A stretch of 64,000 bases of DNA from an uncultured Prevotellaceae bacterium (GTDB lineage Bacteria > Bacteroidota > Bacteroidia > Bacteroidales > Bacteroidaceae). A program made the translations under genes and the position numbers. Position 1 is the stretch's first letter, and each line of letters starts with the position of its first letter. The notes beneath the pieces are model-generated. The model saw only the letters and a program-made list of their open reading frames with translations, searched no databases and was not told the DNA's origin. This document shows positions 37,301 through 45,559 of this stretch, in pieces. The DNA lies in NCBI GenBank assembly GCA_902780025.1, contig CACZDV010000008.1:42870-106869 (forward strand), read 5' to 3'.

Positions 37301-37501
37301 GGCCACGTTGTCGAGCGGCGGCCTGACCGTGTTATGACCGACGGCAAAGAGTGGATTGTCGTCGACTTCAAGTTCGGACATCCCCTTGACGAGTATCGCG
37401 ACCAGGTACAAGAGTATATGCAGCTGCTGGCGTCGATGGGTCACACCAACGTTCAAGGCTACTTGTGGTATGTCTATAGCAACAAGATTGAAAAAGTATG
37501 A
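34373..37501 (+). CDS. addA: AddA/RecB-like helicase-nuclease
   Basis: 1042 residues. UvrD/Rep-type superfamily 1 helicase: Walker A ASAGSGKT at 9-16, AVTFTNKATEEM (motif Ia), DEFQDTS (motif II), GDVKQSIYRWR (motif III), SIHKSKGLEFDYV and LNLLYVDFTRAR (motifs V/VI). The C-terminal RecB-type nuclease has ERRPDRV...VVDFKFG (Asp998, Lys1000). With AddB it processes double-strand ends for recombination. It overlaps the upstream gene by 7 nt and addB by 4 nt. Confidence 0.9.
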   Translation: MVRPLTVYKASAGSGKTFALAVHYIKLVVQNPQSYRNILAVTFTNKATEEMKTRILSQLYGIWKQLPDSDVYMKEVCTSLDASPQFVSQRAGTALKLLLHNYNHFRVMTIDTFFQSVLRNLARELDLTANIRIGLNDVQIEEMAVDEMINDLKTTDVMLIWIMKYIMENISDDRSWNVIGQIKQFGKTIFQDNYRHISRELSQKLLQEDFIDTYAQTLRDIRDAAKEHMLTIADSFFCTLEEEGLTVDDLSGKRRGIAGFFYKLKDGTFDESIINATVAKCLDDPTKWYTKTNPRGEFIHALADSQLIPTLRLACDEQPRYWKLYQSAVLTLRHLNQVRLLSRIESKVRELNNDANRFLLSDTQKLLSALISEQDSPFIFEKIGTQLQHVMIDEFQDTSTIQWQNFRVLLLETMSHEDSENLIVGDVKQSIYRWRSGDWRLLNDIEQQFSREMIHTEALKTNRRSERRIIEFNNAFFTEAARMEYEKLEEQPGADQLRRAYQDVEQLIPDEKPEAGYVHIELLPADDYQEQTLQRLVDTISGLIAQGIPQSKMAILVRVNNYIPLIANYFAEHLPAVSIVSDEAFRLDASPSVNIIVQALRLLRNPDDQLSRAFLEKSCGDLSVLSQIPADQSLYETVEQLFADLHLDRFPDQSAYVCAFFDQLRKYTAENAATIDEFLKLWESEICRKTIQSDVTDGVRIISIHKSKGLEFDYVLNPFCDWQLEKTGNVLWCYPDEPPFNELPIAPIDYSKGGMLGTIYEDDYHHEHLQNMVDNLNLLYVDFTRARRGLFVYGRRGAKNSRSEIIEQVLPALTLEGGELSANDDAATPIVYEYGSLTPPASDSPSKAAADDLNPFLIPAVPCPVTITAHPMKAVFRQSNQSRDFISGDDEQATATSYIQLGSVLHRIFSTIHTTDDISAALQQLEQEGVIYDDLITVERLRLMLRKRLENPQVAEWFSDRWTLYNECTILSTDADGHVVERRPDRVMTDGKEWIVVDFKFGHPLDEYRDQVQEYMQLLASMGHTNVQGYLWYVYSNKIEKV

Positions 37502-40146
37502 AAACATTCCTCGAATACGTAGCTGAAGACATCATCCGGAAGTACGGCACCGACCTTTCAGGCCTAACGGTCGTATTCCCCAACAAGCGCGCCAGGCTCT
37601 TCCTTAACGAGGCACTGGTCAGGCTGGCAAAGCGTCCTGTCTGGTCACCCACCTACCTCACCATCAGCCAGCTCTTCCGCAGCCAGTCGGAACTGACCGT
37701 TGCAGACCCCGTTAAGCTGGTCTGCGACCTTCACCGTTCCTACACCGAGGTGACAGGCTTCGATGAGTCGCTCGACCGTTTTTACGGATGGGGACAATTG
37801 CTGCTGACCGACTTCGACGACATTGACAAGCACATGGTTGCTGCCGACAAGGTCTTCACCAATCTCAGGGACTATCGCGAATTCGACGACGTCAGCTATC
37901 TCAGCCAGGAACAGCGCGAGGTCATCCGCAAATTCTTCTCTAATTTCAGCGACGACCACAACACCATACTCAAGGAGCGTTTCCTGCGCCTCTGGTCACG
38001 CATGGGCGACATCTACCACAACTTCAACCGACGGCTGGCTGACCAGCAACTGGCCTACGAAGGGGCACTCTACCGGCAAGTGGCTGAACGACTCCAGAAC
38101 TCCCCCGATAGTGGGGATTTTAAGGGCCGTTATCTCTTCGTGGGCTTCAACATGCTGCAAACCGTCGAGCAGCGGCTCTTCACCTACCTGAAGAACGAAG
38201 GCAAGGCCTGCTTCTACTGGGACTTCGACCACTACTACATGCATACCGAGGCCTGCCACTTCATCAGCCAGTACCTGAGCGACTTCCCCAACGAGCTACC
38301 TGCCGAAAACGATAATATTTACCGTAACTTCCAGCGTGACAAGCAGATATCTTTAGGGGCGGCACCTACCGAGGACATTCAGGCGCGCTACATCAGCGAG
38401 TGGCTGCAGGCCGACCCGCAACGCATAGACGACGGACGCAGGACCGCCATCGTCCTCTGCGACGAGGCCCTCTTGCCGACCATCGTCCGCTGCCTGCCCG
38501 ACGACGTCGAACACGTCAACATCACTACCGGCTACCCGCTGCAGCAGAGCTACGTGGCATCGCTCGTAGAACGCTTGATACGCCAGCAGCCCCTCAGCGA
38601 CGTCATCAGCCGCGTCACACAGCTGGCCAAGGAACCCGCGACGGCCGACAGTCCCTTCAAGGCCGAAGCCTGCTTCCGCATCTACAAGCTACTGACCAGA
38701 CTCAAGAACCTCATCGACAGCGGCGACCTGCAGGTTGACGACATCACGCTCCAGCGACTGGTCAGCCAGCTCATCCAGCAGACGTCGGTACCCTTCCACG
38801 GCGAGCCTGCCGTCGGCATTCAGGTCATGGGAGTGCTCGAGACGCGTAACCTCGACTTCGACCACGTACTGCTGCTATCCACCAACGAGGGCAACATGCC
38901 ACGCGGCATCACCGACTCCTCGTTCATCCCCTACTCCCTTCGCCGCGCCTTCGGACTCACCACTGCCGACCACAAGTCAGCCATCTACGCCTACTATTTC
39001 AACCGCCTGCTCAGCCGTGCCAAAGACGTCACAATCCTCTACAACAACGCCACGACCGACGGTCAGACGGCAGAGATGAGCCGCTTCGTACTGCAGATGC
39101 TGGTCGAAGACTCCTACCACACCATCAGCCGCTTCACGCTCAAGGCTGGCCTGCAAGCCCGCCTGCCGCAGTCACGCGCTTTCGAGAAGACGGCCGAGGT
39201 GATGGACACCCTGCGCCGTCGCTTCTCGTCGTCTACGCTGTCACCGACGGCCATCAACCGCTATATGCGCTGCCCCCTGCAGTTCTACTACTGCTATGTC
39301 GAGGGCTTGCGCGAACCCGATGACACGGAGGAGGGTATCATCGACAACCGCCAGTTCGGAAACATCTTCCACAATGCTGCACAGATACTCTATGAGCAGT
39401 TGACCCAGAAGAGTTCAGTCATCGTGGCCTCCGACCTTGATATGCTACTCAAGACGCGTGTCGACATTGAGCGGGCCGTCGATGCCGCCTTCCAGCAGGA
39501 GTTCAAGGGACAGATACCTGACGGCGGGCTGACCCTCATCAACCGCGAGGTCATCATCCACTACCTGCGCCAGCTGGTCGACATCGACCGCCGCCAGGCA
39601 CCCTTCACCATTCTCAAGTTGGAGAAGGATGTGCTGCAGGAGATACCCATCCGCTCGCTGGGCATCACGACAACCATCGGAGGACGCGTCGACCGTCTTG
39701 ACTGCATTGACACAGCCGACGGAAGGCAGGTTGTCCGTGTCATCGACTACAAGACCGGTGCTTCACGCATGAAGTCCCTCAAGAGCGTGGACGACATCTT
39801 CGACGGCGACCACCTCGCCGCCCATAGCGACTATTACCTCCAGACCCTGCTCTACGCCCGCATCGTGTTTACGCAATCCTCCTCCCTTCACCAATCCCCC
39901 GTCGTCCCTGCCCTGCTCTTCATTCAGCATGCGGGAGCCGACGACTATAACCCCATACTGAAGTTCGGCTCAGAATACATCAACGATGTTGCTACCCCCG
40001 ACGGCGACCGCTTCGTCCAACTGCTTATGCAGAAGATTGACGAGATATTCAATCCCGAACTACCGTTCACCCCTACCGATGACACCAATCGCTGTCACAG
40101 CTGCCCTTATATTCACCTCTGTAAATCAACGGAAAACAATGGCTAA
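37498..40146 (+). CDS. addB: AddB-like PD-(D/E)XK nuclease subunit
   Basis: 882 residues. N-terminal inactivated-helicase region (VVFPNKRARLFLNEAL near residue 25) and a C-terminal PD-(D/E)XK nuclease (GGRVDRLD...VIDYKTGA near 730-760). Cysteines in RYMRCPLQFYYC and in the C-terminal CHSCPYIHLC form the 4Fe-4S cluster site of this family. Partner of AddA in end resection; start overlaps addA by ATGA and its end overlaps radA by 8 nt. Confidence 0.88.
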   Translation: MKTFLEYVAEDIIRKYGTDLSGLTVVFPNKRARLFLNEALVRLAKRPVWSPTYLTISQLFRSQSELTVADPVKLVCDLHRSYTEVTGFDESLDRFYGWGQLLLTDFDDIDKHMVAADKVFTNLRDYREFDDVSYLSQEQREVIRKFFSNFSDDHNTILKERFLRLWSRMGDIYHNFNRRLADQQLAYEGALYRQVAERLQNSPDSGDFKGRYLFVGFNMLQTVEQRLFTYLKNEGKACFYWDFDHYYMHTEACHFISQYLSDFPNELPAENDNIYRNFQRDKQISLGAAPTEDIQARYISEWLQADPQRIDDGRRTAIVLCDEALLPTIVRCLPDDVEHVNITTGYPLQQSYVASLVERLIRQQPLSDVISRVTQLAKEPATADSPFKAEACFRIYKLLTRLKNLIDSGDLQVDDITLQRLVSQLIQQTSVPFHGEPAVGIQVMGVLETRNLDFDHVLLLSTNEGNMPRGITDSSFIPYSLRRAFGLTTADHKSAIYAYYFNRLLSRAKDVTILYNNATTDGQTAEMSRFVLQMLVEDSYHTISRFTLKAGLQARLPQSRAFEKTAEVMDTLRRRFSSSTLSPTAINRYMRCPLQFYYCYVEGLREPDDTEEGIIDNRQFGNIFHNAAQILYEQLTQKSSVIVASDLDMLLKTRVDIERAVDAAFQQEFKGQIPDGGLTLINREVIIHYLRQLVDIDRRQAPFTILKLEKDVLQEIPIRSLGITTTIGGRVDRLDCIDTADGRQVVRVIDYKTGASRMKSLKSVDDIFDGDHLAAHSDYYLQTLLYARIVFTQSSSLHQSPVVPALLFIQHAGADDYNPILKFGSEYINDVATPDGDRFVQLLMQKIDEIFNPELPFTPTDDTNRCHSCPYIHLCKSTENNG

Positions 40147-41524
40147 AGAAAGAATTGCATACGTCTGCGAGAATTGCGGACAAGAGTCAGCCAAGTGGAT
40201 TGGCAAGTGTCCCGCCTGCGGACAATGGAACACGTTCAAGGAGATTAAGCTGGGTTCCACCACATCGCAGCCCATACGCGGCGCAGGCACCATCTCAACG
40301 AAGAGTCGCGATGCGGGCAAGGCCCTGAGGCTACGCGACATCTCGGCCAAAGACGATCCCCGCATCGACATGCACGACCAGGAGCTCAACCGCGTATTGG
40401 GCGGCGGACTGGTGCCGGGAAGCATCGTGCTGCTCGGCGGTGAACCGGGCATCGGTAAGTCGACGCTCTCCCTGCAGACCATGCTTGGACTCCCCGATAT
40501 GCGCATCCTCTACGTCAGCGGTGAGGAGAGTGCCCACCAGCTGAAGATGCGCGCAGAGCGCCTCAACAAGCTCACCAACGACGACAACTTCCTCATCCTC
40601 TGCGAAAACTCCTTAGAGACCATCTTCGACCACATCAAGGAAGTGCAACCCCAACTGGTAGTCATCGACTCCATCCAAACCATCGCCACCGAGGACGTAG
40701 AGTCGAGTGCCGGCTCGATAGTCCAGGTGCGTGAGTGCGCCTCGGCCCTGCTGCGCTTTGCCAAAACCTCAGGAGTGCCCGTCATACTGATAGGCCACAT
40801 TACCAAGGATGGAGCACTGGCTGGTCCGAAGATTCTGGAACACATCGTCGACGCCGTCATACAGTTCGAGGGCGACCAGCATTATATGTACCGCATCCTG
40901 CGAAGTATCAAGAACCGCTTCGGAAGCACCTCAGAATTAGGCATCTACGAAATGCAGCAGACCGGACTGCGGCAGGTGTCCAACCCCTCTGAGCTGCTGC
41001 TGACTGAAGACCACGACGGACTGTCGGGCGTAGCCATCTCCTCGGCCATCGAGGGTGTCAGACCCTTCCTTGTCGAGACGCAGGCACTCGTGTCGTCAGC
41101 CGCCTACGGCACTCCCCAGCGCTCAGCCACTGGCTTCGACCAGCGGCGCCTCAACATGCTGCTGGCTGTTCTGGAAAAGCGCGTTGGCTTCAAGCTCATG
41201 CAGAAAGATGTGTTTCTCAACATTGCTGGCGGACTGCGCGTCACCGATATGGCAATGGACCTCTCCGTCATTGCCGCCGTCCTGTCGTCCAACGTCGACA
41301 CTCCCATCGAGAGCGGCTGGTGTATGGCGGGCGAAGTGGGACTCTCCGGCGAGGTGCGTCCCGTCAACCGTATAGAACAACGTATCGCTGAAGCCGAGAA
41401 GTTGGGCTTCAGCGATATAATTATTCCCAAATACAACCTGCAAGGCTTCGACCACCACAAGTTCAAGATTCATCTCCACCCCGTCCGTAAGGTCGAGGAA
41501 GCCCTCCGTGAGCTGTTCGGGTAG
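40139..41524 (+). CDS. radA: DNA repair protein RadA
   Basis: 461 residues from the ATG at 40139, which gives the family start MAKERIAYVCENCG; the longer frame upstream is only overlap with addB. Zinc finger CENCG...CPACG (about residues 10-30), RecA-like ATPase with GGEPGIGKST, the RadA-specific KNRFGS, and a Lon-like C-terminal domain. It works in branch migration during recombination, consistent with co-expression with addAB. It ends 1 nt before the convergent BlaR1-like gene. Confidence 0.95.
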   Translation: MAKERIAYVCENCGQESAKWIGKCPACGQWNTFKEIKLGSTTSQPIRGAGTISTKSRDAGKALRLRDISAKDDPRIDMHDQELNRVLGGGLVPGSIVLLGGEPGIGKSTLSLQTMLGLPDMRILYVSGEESAHQLKMRAERLNKLTNDDNFLILCENSLETIFDHIKEVQPQLVVIDSIQTIATEDVESSAGSIVQVRECASALLRFAKTSGVPVILIGHITKDGALAGPKILEHIVDAVIQFEGDQHYMYRILRSIKNRFGSTSELGIYEMQQTGLRQVSNPSELLLTEDHDGLSGVAISSAIEGVRPFLVETQALVSSAAYGTPQRSATGFDQRRLNMLLAVLEKRVGFKLMQKDVFLNIAGGLRVTDMAMDLSVIAAVLSSNVDTPIESGWCMAGEVGLSGEVRPVNRIEQRIAEAEKLGFSDIIIPKYNLQGFDHHKFKIHLHPVRKVEEALRELFG

Positions 41525-41525
41525 C

Positions 41526-43295
41526 CTACTGCAGCTTGAAATTGATGGGTAGCGTGTAGGTCGTAGCTATGCGCTTGCCGTTCTGCCGTCCGGGCTCCCA
41601 GCGGGGCATGCTGCGCACCACGTGGATGGCCTCCTCCTTCAGGGCTTCCACCGCGTCGTAGTAGTTTCTTGAGGCTTCCACGGCCTCCTCGTCACCGTCC
41701 TTGGCAGCCTTGGCAGTTTCGGCAGTGATGAGCGGACTTTGGGCATTGACCTCTACGACCTGCGGCGAGCGCACGAATCCCGTCTTGTCAACTGTAAAGC
41801 GTACCACGACGTCGGCTTCCACACGCATCTCACGGGCCACCTGCGGGTACATGAGTTTGAGACTCAGGTATTTCATGATTTCACCCATACCGCCAGGGAA
41901 CGAGGGCATCTGCTCAACCAAGTCAAAGACCTTGTCATCCTTGTTGTCATTGGTCTGGTCCTGATAGCGCGCGTTGCTCAGATCGATGCTGTCGCGGCGA
42001 CCCACCACCGTGACGTTACTGAAACCCGTCATCGGCTCCAACGTAGCGTCCATCTTATTGCTGCTGATGTCGAGCGTATTGCTCTTATAGCCCACGTATG
42101 AAATGCGAATTTTGTGCGCCGGATCCACCACTTTCAACGCGTAGTGCCCGATCTTGTCGGTAGTGGCCTGTGCCACGATGCGGCCGTACTGGTCAATCTC
42201 AACGAGATTGGCGTAATGCAGTGGACCGTCCTTATCCTTCACCGTACCAGTAATCGTGCTGCCCGCCTTCACCTCGGAAGCCTTCTGCTGAGGCTCTTCG
42301 GCCTTAGCCTTTACCGGCTCATCTGCTACGTCGGCAGGCACGGCGGAGGCAAGCTCGACCAGGGGCTGTTCAATGACTCTGACGCTGTTGTCCACTGCCG
42401 CCTTCAGAGCTTCCTTGGGCTTCGAGAAGGCCATCAGCGAGAAACCGATCAGTGGGAGGGTGACGCCAATCCATGCGATGCGCCACCAGTGCGATTGCTT
42501 TTTCTTCATCATAATAATTCGTTTTTTAATGTTAAGATTAAACGAACTTGCGAGTGCGTAGGCCTCCGCTCCCACTGTCCGCAGGATTAATAGTCGCTGA
42601 TAGTCACGGCTCTGAATCCTGTAATGATTGATCACTTCATCGTCGGCTTCATATTCGTGTACTATCTTGATCTCTTTCATAACCAGCCAGCACGTCGGAT
42701 TGACGATGACACACACCATCAGCAGCAATAAGTCCAGATGGTGCAGCAGCACGATGTGCGACAGTTCGTGGCGCATGCTGGCCCTGCGCCCGAATCCCTC
42801 TTCTTGAGCTGAGATGACGATGAAGTTCATCCAGCTGAACGGACCGTACTCAGCATCGTGCTCCACCAGCCACACCCCACGGCCCAGCCTGTGGCGGCGC
42901 TTGCCGCGCAGGAACCATAGCATCTTGACGGCCGACTTCACCCATCCCACGAGCTGCATCAGCACGTAGGCCATGTAAGCCACCAGCAGCACCAGTGCCG
43001 CCTTCTCCGCAGGCTGCGTTTTTTCCACAGCATCTAAAGCTGAGCTTACGCTCATACTGCTCAGCGGGCTTTCATCCACCCACGCTGCCGTCCGGCACGA
43101 CTCCGCCATCGGCTCCATCCCGTCCGTCGGCGCAATATGTATCAGCGGCAGGACAGCCGAGAGCACAACGGCACCAAGCAGGAAGAGACGGTTGAACCTG
43201 TGGAACGTCGAGCCGCTGAAGCACATCTTGTAGAGCAACAGGAAAGCCAACAGACAGGCCGACCACTCAAGGATATATATCACAAATGCTCCCAT
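41526..43295 (-). CDS. BlaR1-like M56 metallopeptidase sensor with TonB C-terminal domain
   Basis: 589 residues. Four membrane helices (about 5-25, 37-55, 100-122, 278-298) surround the M56 zinc-protease motif RHELSH (His176, Glu177, His180). The periplasmic part lacks the penicillin-binding sensor of BlaR1. Instead it has a CarboxypepD-regulatory-like beta domain (about 345-430) and a TonB C-terminal domain (about 470-589). It is 36 nt downstream of a BlaI-type repressor, so it probably relieves repression by proteolysis in response to an unknown envelope signal. Confidence 0.85.
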   Translation of the reverse strand: MGAFVIYILEWSACLLAFLLLYKMCFSGSTFHRFNRLFLLGAVVLSAVLPLIHIAPTDGMEPMAESCRTAAWVDESPLSSMSVSSALDAVEKTQPAEKAALVLLVAYMAYVLMQLVGWVKSAVKMLWFLRGKRRHRLGRGVWLVEHDAEYGPFSWMNFIVISAQEEGFGRRASMRHELSHIVLLHHLDLLLLMVCVIVNPTCWLVMKEIKIVHEYEADDEVINHYRIQSRDYQRLLILRTVGAEAYALASSFNLNIKKRIIMMKKKQSHWWRIAWIGVTLPLIGFSLMAFSKPKEALKAAVDNSVRVIEQPLVELASAVPADVADEPVKAKAEEPQQKASEVKAGSTITGTVKDKDGPLHYANLVEIDQYGRIVAQATTDKIGHYALKVVDPAHKIRISYVGYKSNTLDISSNKMDATLEPMTGFSNVTVVGRRDSIDLSNARYQDQTNDNKDDKVFDLVEQMPSFPGGMGEIMKYLSLKLMYPQVAREMRVEADVVVRFTVDKTGFVRSPQVVEVNAQSPLITAETAKAAKDGDEEAVEASRNYYDAVEALKEEAIHVVRSMPRWEPGRQNGKRIATTYTLPINFKLQ

Positions 43296-43331
43296 AACTT
43301 CAATCCTTCAATTTTTCAATTCTTCAATCTT
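43296..43331 (-). repeat. Tandem repeat abutting the BlaR1-like start codon
   Basis: On minus, units of GATTGAAGAATTGAAA and variants fill the 36-nt gap between the blaI-like stop and this gene's ATG. Same sequence and same orientation to the downstream gene as at 28434-28493 before uvrA. Confidence 0.88.
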
Positions 43332-43691
43332 TTACTCTTCCTCCACCATTTTGATCAGTTCCTTCAGCTCGTCCACACTCACCTCATGTCGCTTCACCAG
43401 TCTCGAGATGAAGTCCATGTAGGAACCGTCGAAGAAGCGGTCGATACTCTCCTTGTTCACACGCGATATATACTGTTCGCGCGTAACCGCAGCATGATAG
43501 CGGTAGAAGCGCGGACTCAGTTCTTCGTGATCGATCATGTCGTGCTGTTCCAGCCGCCGTACGTAGGTGGCAATCGTGTTGAAGTGCACCGTCGTGTCCG
43601 GCAGGTGTTGTATGATGTCACGTGTCGAAAGCGGGCCGTTGTCCCACAGCACATCCATGATTTGCAATTCCTTGTCAGTCAATTTCTTCAT
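43332..43691 (-). CDS. BlaI/MecI-family transcriptional repressor
   Basis: 119 residues from the ATG at 43691 (MKKLTDKELQIMDVLWDNG). Winged-helix N-domain and a C-terminal dimerisation helix. The winged-helix sequence ATYVRRLEQHDMIDHEE is typical. The open frame reaches 43715, but that TTG lies inside the -7 promoter box and is rejected. It likely represses its own operon through the dyad at 43723-43733. Confidence 0.9.
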   Translation of the reverse strand: MKKLTDKELQIMDVLWDNGPLSTRDIIQHLPDTTVHFNTIATYVRRLEQHDMIDHEELSPRFYRYHAAVTREQYISRVNKESIDRFFDGSYMDFISRLVKRHEVSVDELKELIKMVEEE

Positions 43692-43712
43692 AACGTTTCG
43701 TTTTAGGCACTG

Positions 43713-43745
43713 CAAATATAACTACAATTTGTAATAACCCCCAAA
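43713..43745 (-). promoter_or_regulatory. Promoter and predicted BlaI-type operator of the blaI/blaR1-like operon
   Basis: Minus-strand TTTG (43745-43742) and TATATTTG (43720-43713), 21 bp apart. Between them lies the dyad TACAATTTGTA (43723-43733), matching the TACA/TGTA half-sites recognised by BlaI/MecI repressors. A further half-site lies at 43771-43776. Binding would block polymerase directly. Confidence 0.65.
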
Positions 43746-43805
43746 TTTCTAAACCTTTTTTAAGAATTTATTTGTAGTTATTAGCATATCAATATCTCCC
43801 CACTT

Positions 43806-43886
43806 TACTCCGACCAAACCTTGGGTTTGCTCCGACTAACGGTCGGGTTTACCCAGACTAAAGGTTGAGTTTTCCCGAAGGTGACT
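43806..43886 (-). repeat. Imperfect 22-nt tandem repeats upstream of the BlaI-like operon
   Basis: Three full units and a partial fourth, with the consensus CTCCGACTAAnGGTYGGGTTT. The first is at 43806-43828, the second 43829-43850, the third 43851-43872. Each unit is itself partly dyadic (CCGAC/GTCGG). It lies between the blaI promoter and element B. Function unknown. Confidence 0.7.
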
Positions 43887-43947
43887 GTTACGTGAGGGGG
43901 CTGTAGAAGATACAAAATATTCAGTAACAATCCAAGGGAAAACAGCA

Positions 43948-44143
43948 AAAATGTGCAAATGTGCAAATTGCAAATTATTTTTGTATGAAAGAGAGAAGTA
44001 AAAGTACGGATTAAATATTTAATAAAATAATATATATAATTAATAATCAATATATTATATAATATTAATATAACGATATACTACTATTATTACAACTCCT
44101 CCATTCCCTGAAAATGAATGCAATTTGCACATTTGCACATTTT
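43948..44143. mobile_element. MITE-like or cruciform inverted-repeat element B
   Basis: Perfect 25-nt inverted arms at 43948-43972 and 44119-44143, built from repeated ATGTGCAA words. The roughly 146-nt core is almost all A and T and contains ATTATATAATATTA and TACTACTATTA, words also found in element A (the second in inverted form). No ORF. Same layout as element A; mobility is inference. Confidence 0.5.
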
Positions 44144-44176
44144 CAACTTCCCCGCCGCTACCCGGCACCTACAGCC

Positions 44177-44219
44177 CCGCTACCTACTACCTACAGGGCC
44201 TGTACCCGGTAGGTAGCGG
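44177..44219. terminator. Strong hairpin downstream of the DUF3078 gene
   Basis: CCGCTACCTAC (44177-44187) pairs perfectly with GTAGGTAGCGG (44209-44219), enclosing a second small palindrome (TACAGG/CCTGTA). No T-run follows on minus, so it may be a structural 3' end rather than an intrinsic terminator. Confidence 0.45.
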
Positions 44220-44253
44220 AGCGGACAATAGTTATGGTTGTGGAATAGTCTGT

Positions 44254-45462
44254 TTAGAACGAATAGGAAAGGCCGATGGAGGTGTACTCCTTGAACTGCC
44301 AGTAGCCGAGATCGTCGTCGTAGGTATTGGCATCGTCGAAGCGCGGGAAGAGGAAGATGTTGGCCGAGATGTACTTCGACACCTTCAGCTGGAACGTGTT
44401 TTCCCACTCTATCTGGGCACGGTGGTAGGAGGTGAAAGCGTAGAAACGCGACTTCCACTGCACGTTGTCGGAGAGTTTCCAGGAGAGGTCGGCGGTGACC
44501 TGCGAACCGAAGTCGAGCAGGTGGCGGTCACCCTCGTCGATACCATGACGCTTGGGGAACCAGCTGTAGCTGGTGGGGTTCTCGGAGTTCTGGTTGGGGA
44601 ACATCGTACGGTCCACATAGCGGTAGTTGACGGCGAGGGGCGAGAGGTTGACGGTTCCCGTCAGCTTCTTGTTGAAAGCCTCCACCTTATAATCCATACC
44701 GAGACCGGCGTTCAGGTTGAAGGGTGAGAAGAAGTCGGAGTAGGTGCGATGGTCGTTAGACTTCAGACCTCGTGCAAACTGGGTGTAGGCCAGCAACTGG
44801 AGGGTGTAGTACCATCGCTTGGTGGCCTGCAGACCGACCTTGGAGGTCAGACGCAGCAGGTCTTCGTTGGACTTCCACTTGTGGAGGGAGTCAGAGCGGG
44901 CGGTGAGGAAGCCGAGCTTGGCTTCGAGCTTGTTGTCCCACTTCCACTTGCCCTTGTTGTCGTAGTTGGCCTCGAGGGTCAGGCTGCCCAGCAGCGAGTA
45001 GGTGGACTCGCCACCCTTGTACCAGTTGTCGCTGACGTAGTTCTGCATGAACTGGAGGAATCCGTCACCTTTCTTCGTCCAGAACTTGGGCTTGGTGACC
45101 ACCACCTCGGTGGGTTCCAGCTGCGGCTCGTCGGGCTTCGGGGCAACGTACTCCGTCAGCTCCACCTTCTGCTCGATGGGCTGGTCGACGTCGGGACGCA
45201 GACTGCCTGACTCCTGGAGCTTGGTCTCCGTGGTCTGCACGAGGTCGGGGCGGTTCAGGTAGACGTTCATCAGAACGCGGTCTACAGCCTCCTCAGCGTC
45301 GTTGTCGGGATTATTGACTGCCAGCATATTGCCAGCTACATGATGATAGAACGTCAGCGGTGTAAACAGTCGGTAGAGCGATGCGTTCACCGTGTCGGTA
45401 GGCAGTGCGGCACTGGCGCTGAGCGTCAGCAGGGCCGCGATGGATAATGCAAGTTTTCTCAT
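44254..45462 (-). CDS. DUF3078-domain outer-membrane protein
   Basis: 402 residues from ATG at 45462. Signal peptide MRKLALSIAALLTLSASA. The body has many aromatic amphipathic strands and the segment FMQNYVSDNWYKGGESTYSL that I associate with DUF3078. It ends EYTSIGLSYSF, a typical barrel end for outer-membrane insertion. Function unknown. An in-frame TTG 12 nt upstream lies in the -7 box and is rejected; the leader would be only a few nt. Confidence 0.75.
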   Translation of the reverse strand: MRKLALSIAALLTLSASAALPTDTVNASLYRLFTPLTFYHHVAGNMLAVNNPDNDAEEAVDRVLMNVYLNRPDLVQTTETKLQESGSLRPDVDQPIEQKVELTEYVAPKPDEPQLEPTEVVVTKPKFWTKKGDGFLQFMQNYVSDNWYKGGESTYSLLGSLTLEANYDNKGKWKWDNKLEAKLGFLTARSDSLHKWKSNEDLLRLTSKVGLQATKRWYYTLQLLAYTQFARGLKSNDHRTYSDFFSPFNLNAGLGMDYKVEAFNKKLTGTVNLSPLAVNYRYVDRTMFPNQNSENPTSYSWFPKRHGIDEGDRHLLDFGSQVTADLSWKLSDNVQWKSRFYAFTSYHRAQIEWENTFQLKVSKYISANIFLFPRFDDANTYDDDLGYWQFKEYTSIGLSYSF

Positions 45463-45471
45463 ATCTGGGTG

Positions 45472-45503
45472 CAAAGTTACGAAATAATTTTGATTTATTC
45501 AAA
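45472..45503 (-). promoter_or_regulatory. Promoter of the DUF3078 gene
   Basis: Minus-strand TTTG (45503-45500) and TAACTTTG (45479-45472), 20 bp apart; the box ends 9 nt before the ATG. It interleaves with the yidC promoter on plus. Confidence 0.75.
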
Positions 45504-45520
45504 AAAAATTAGTACCTTTG
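45489..45520 (+). promoter_or_regulatory. Promoter of yidC
   Basis: TTTG (45489-45492) and TACCTTTG (45513-45520), 20 bp apart; leader about 35 nt. It overlaps the divergent DUF3078 promoter over 45489-45503. Confidence 0.78.
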
Positions 45521-45559
45521 CACCTTGATTTCAAATGTCAATCATAAAACAGTACAGAA

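Larger units (their letters stand above)
43692..44253. other. 562-nt intergenic region between the BlaI-like gene and DUF3078
   Basis: No gene. In order: BlaI-type promoter/operator (43713-43745), 22-nt tandem repeats (43806-43886), inverted-repeat element B (43948-44143), and GC-rich hairpins (44177-44219) past the DUF3078 stop. Confidence 0.8.

Noticed and set aside
39986-40138. Upstream extension of radA
   Set aside because: It is out-of-frame overlap with addB; ATG 40139 gives the conserved RadA N-terminus and zinc finger.
43692-43715. Upstream TTG start of the BlaI-like repressor
   Set aside because: It falls in the -7 box; ATG 43691 gives the family N-terminus.
43806-43886. CRISPR array
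   Set aside because: The units are contiguous without spacers, imperfect, and only three and a half in number; no cas gene is near.
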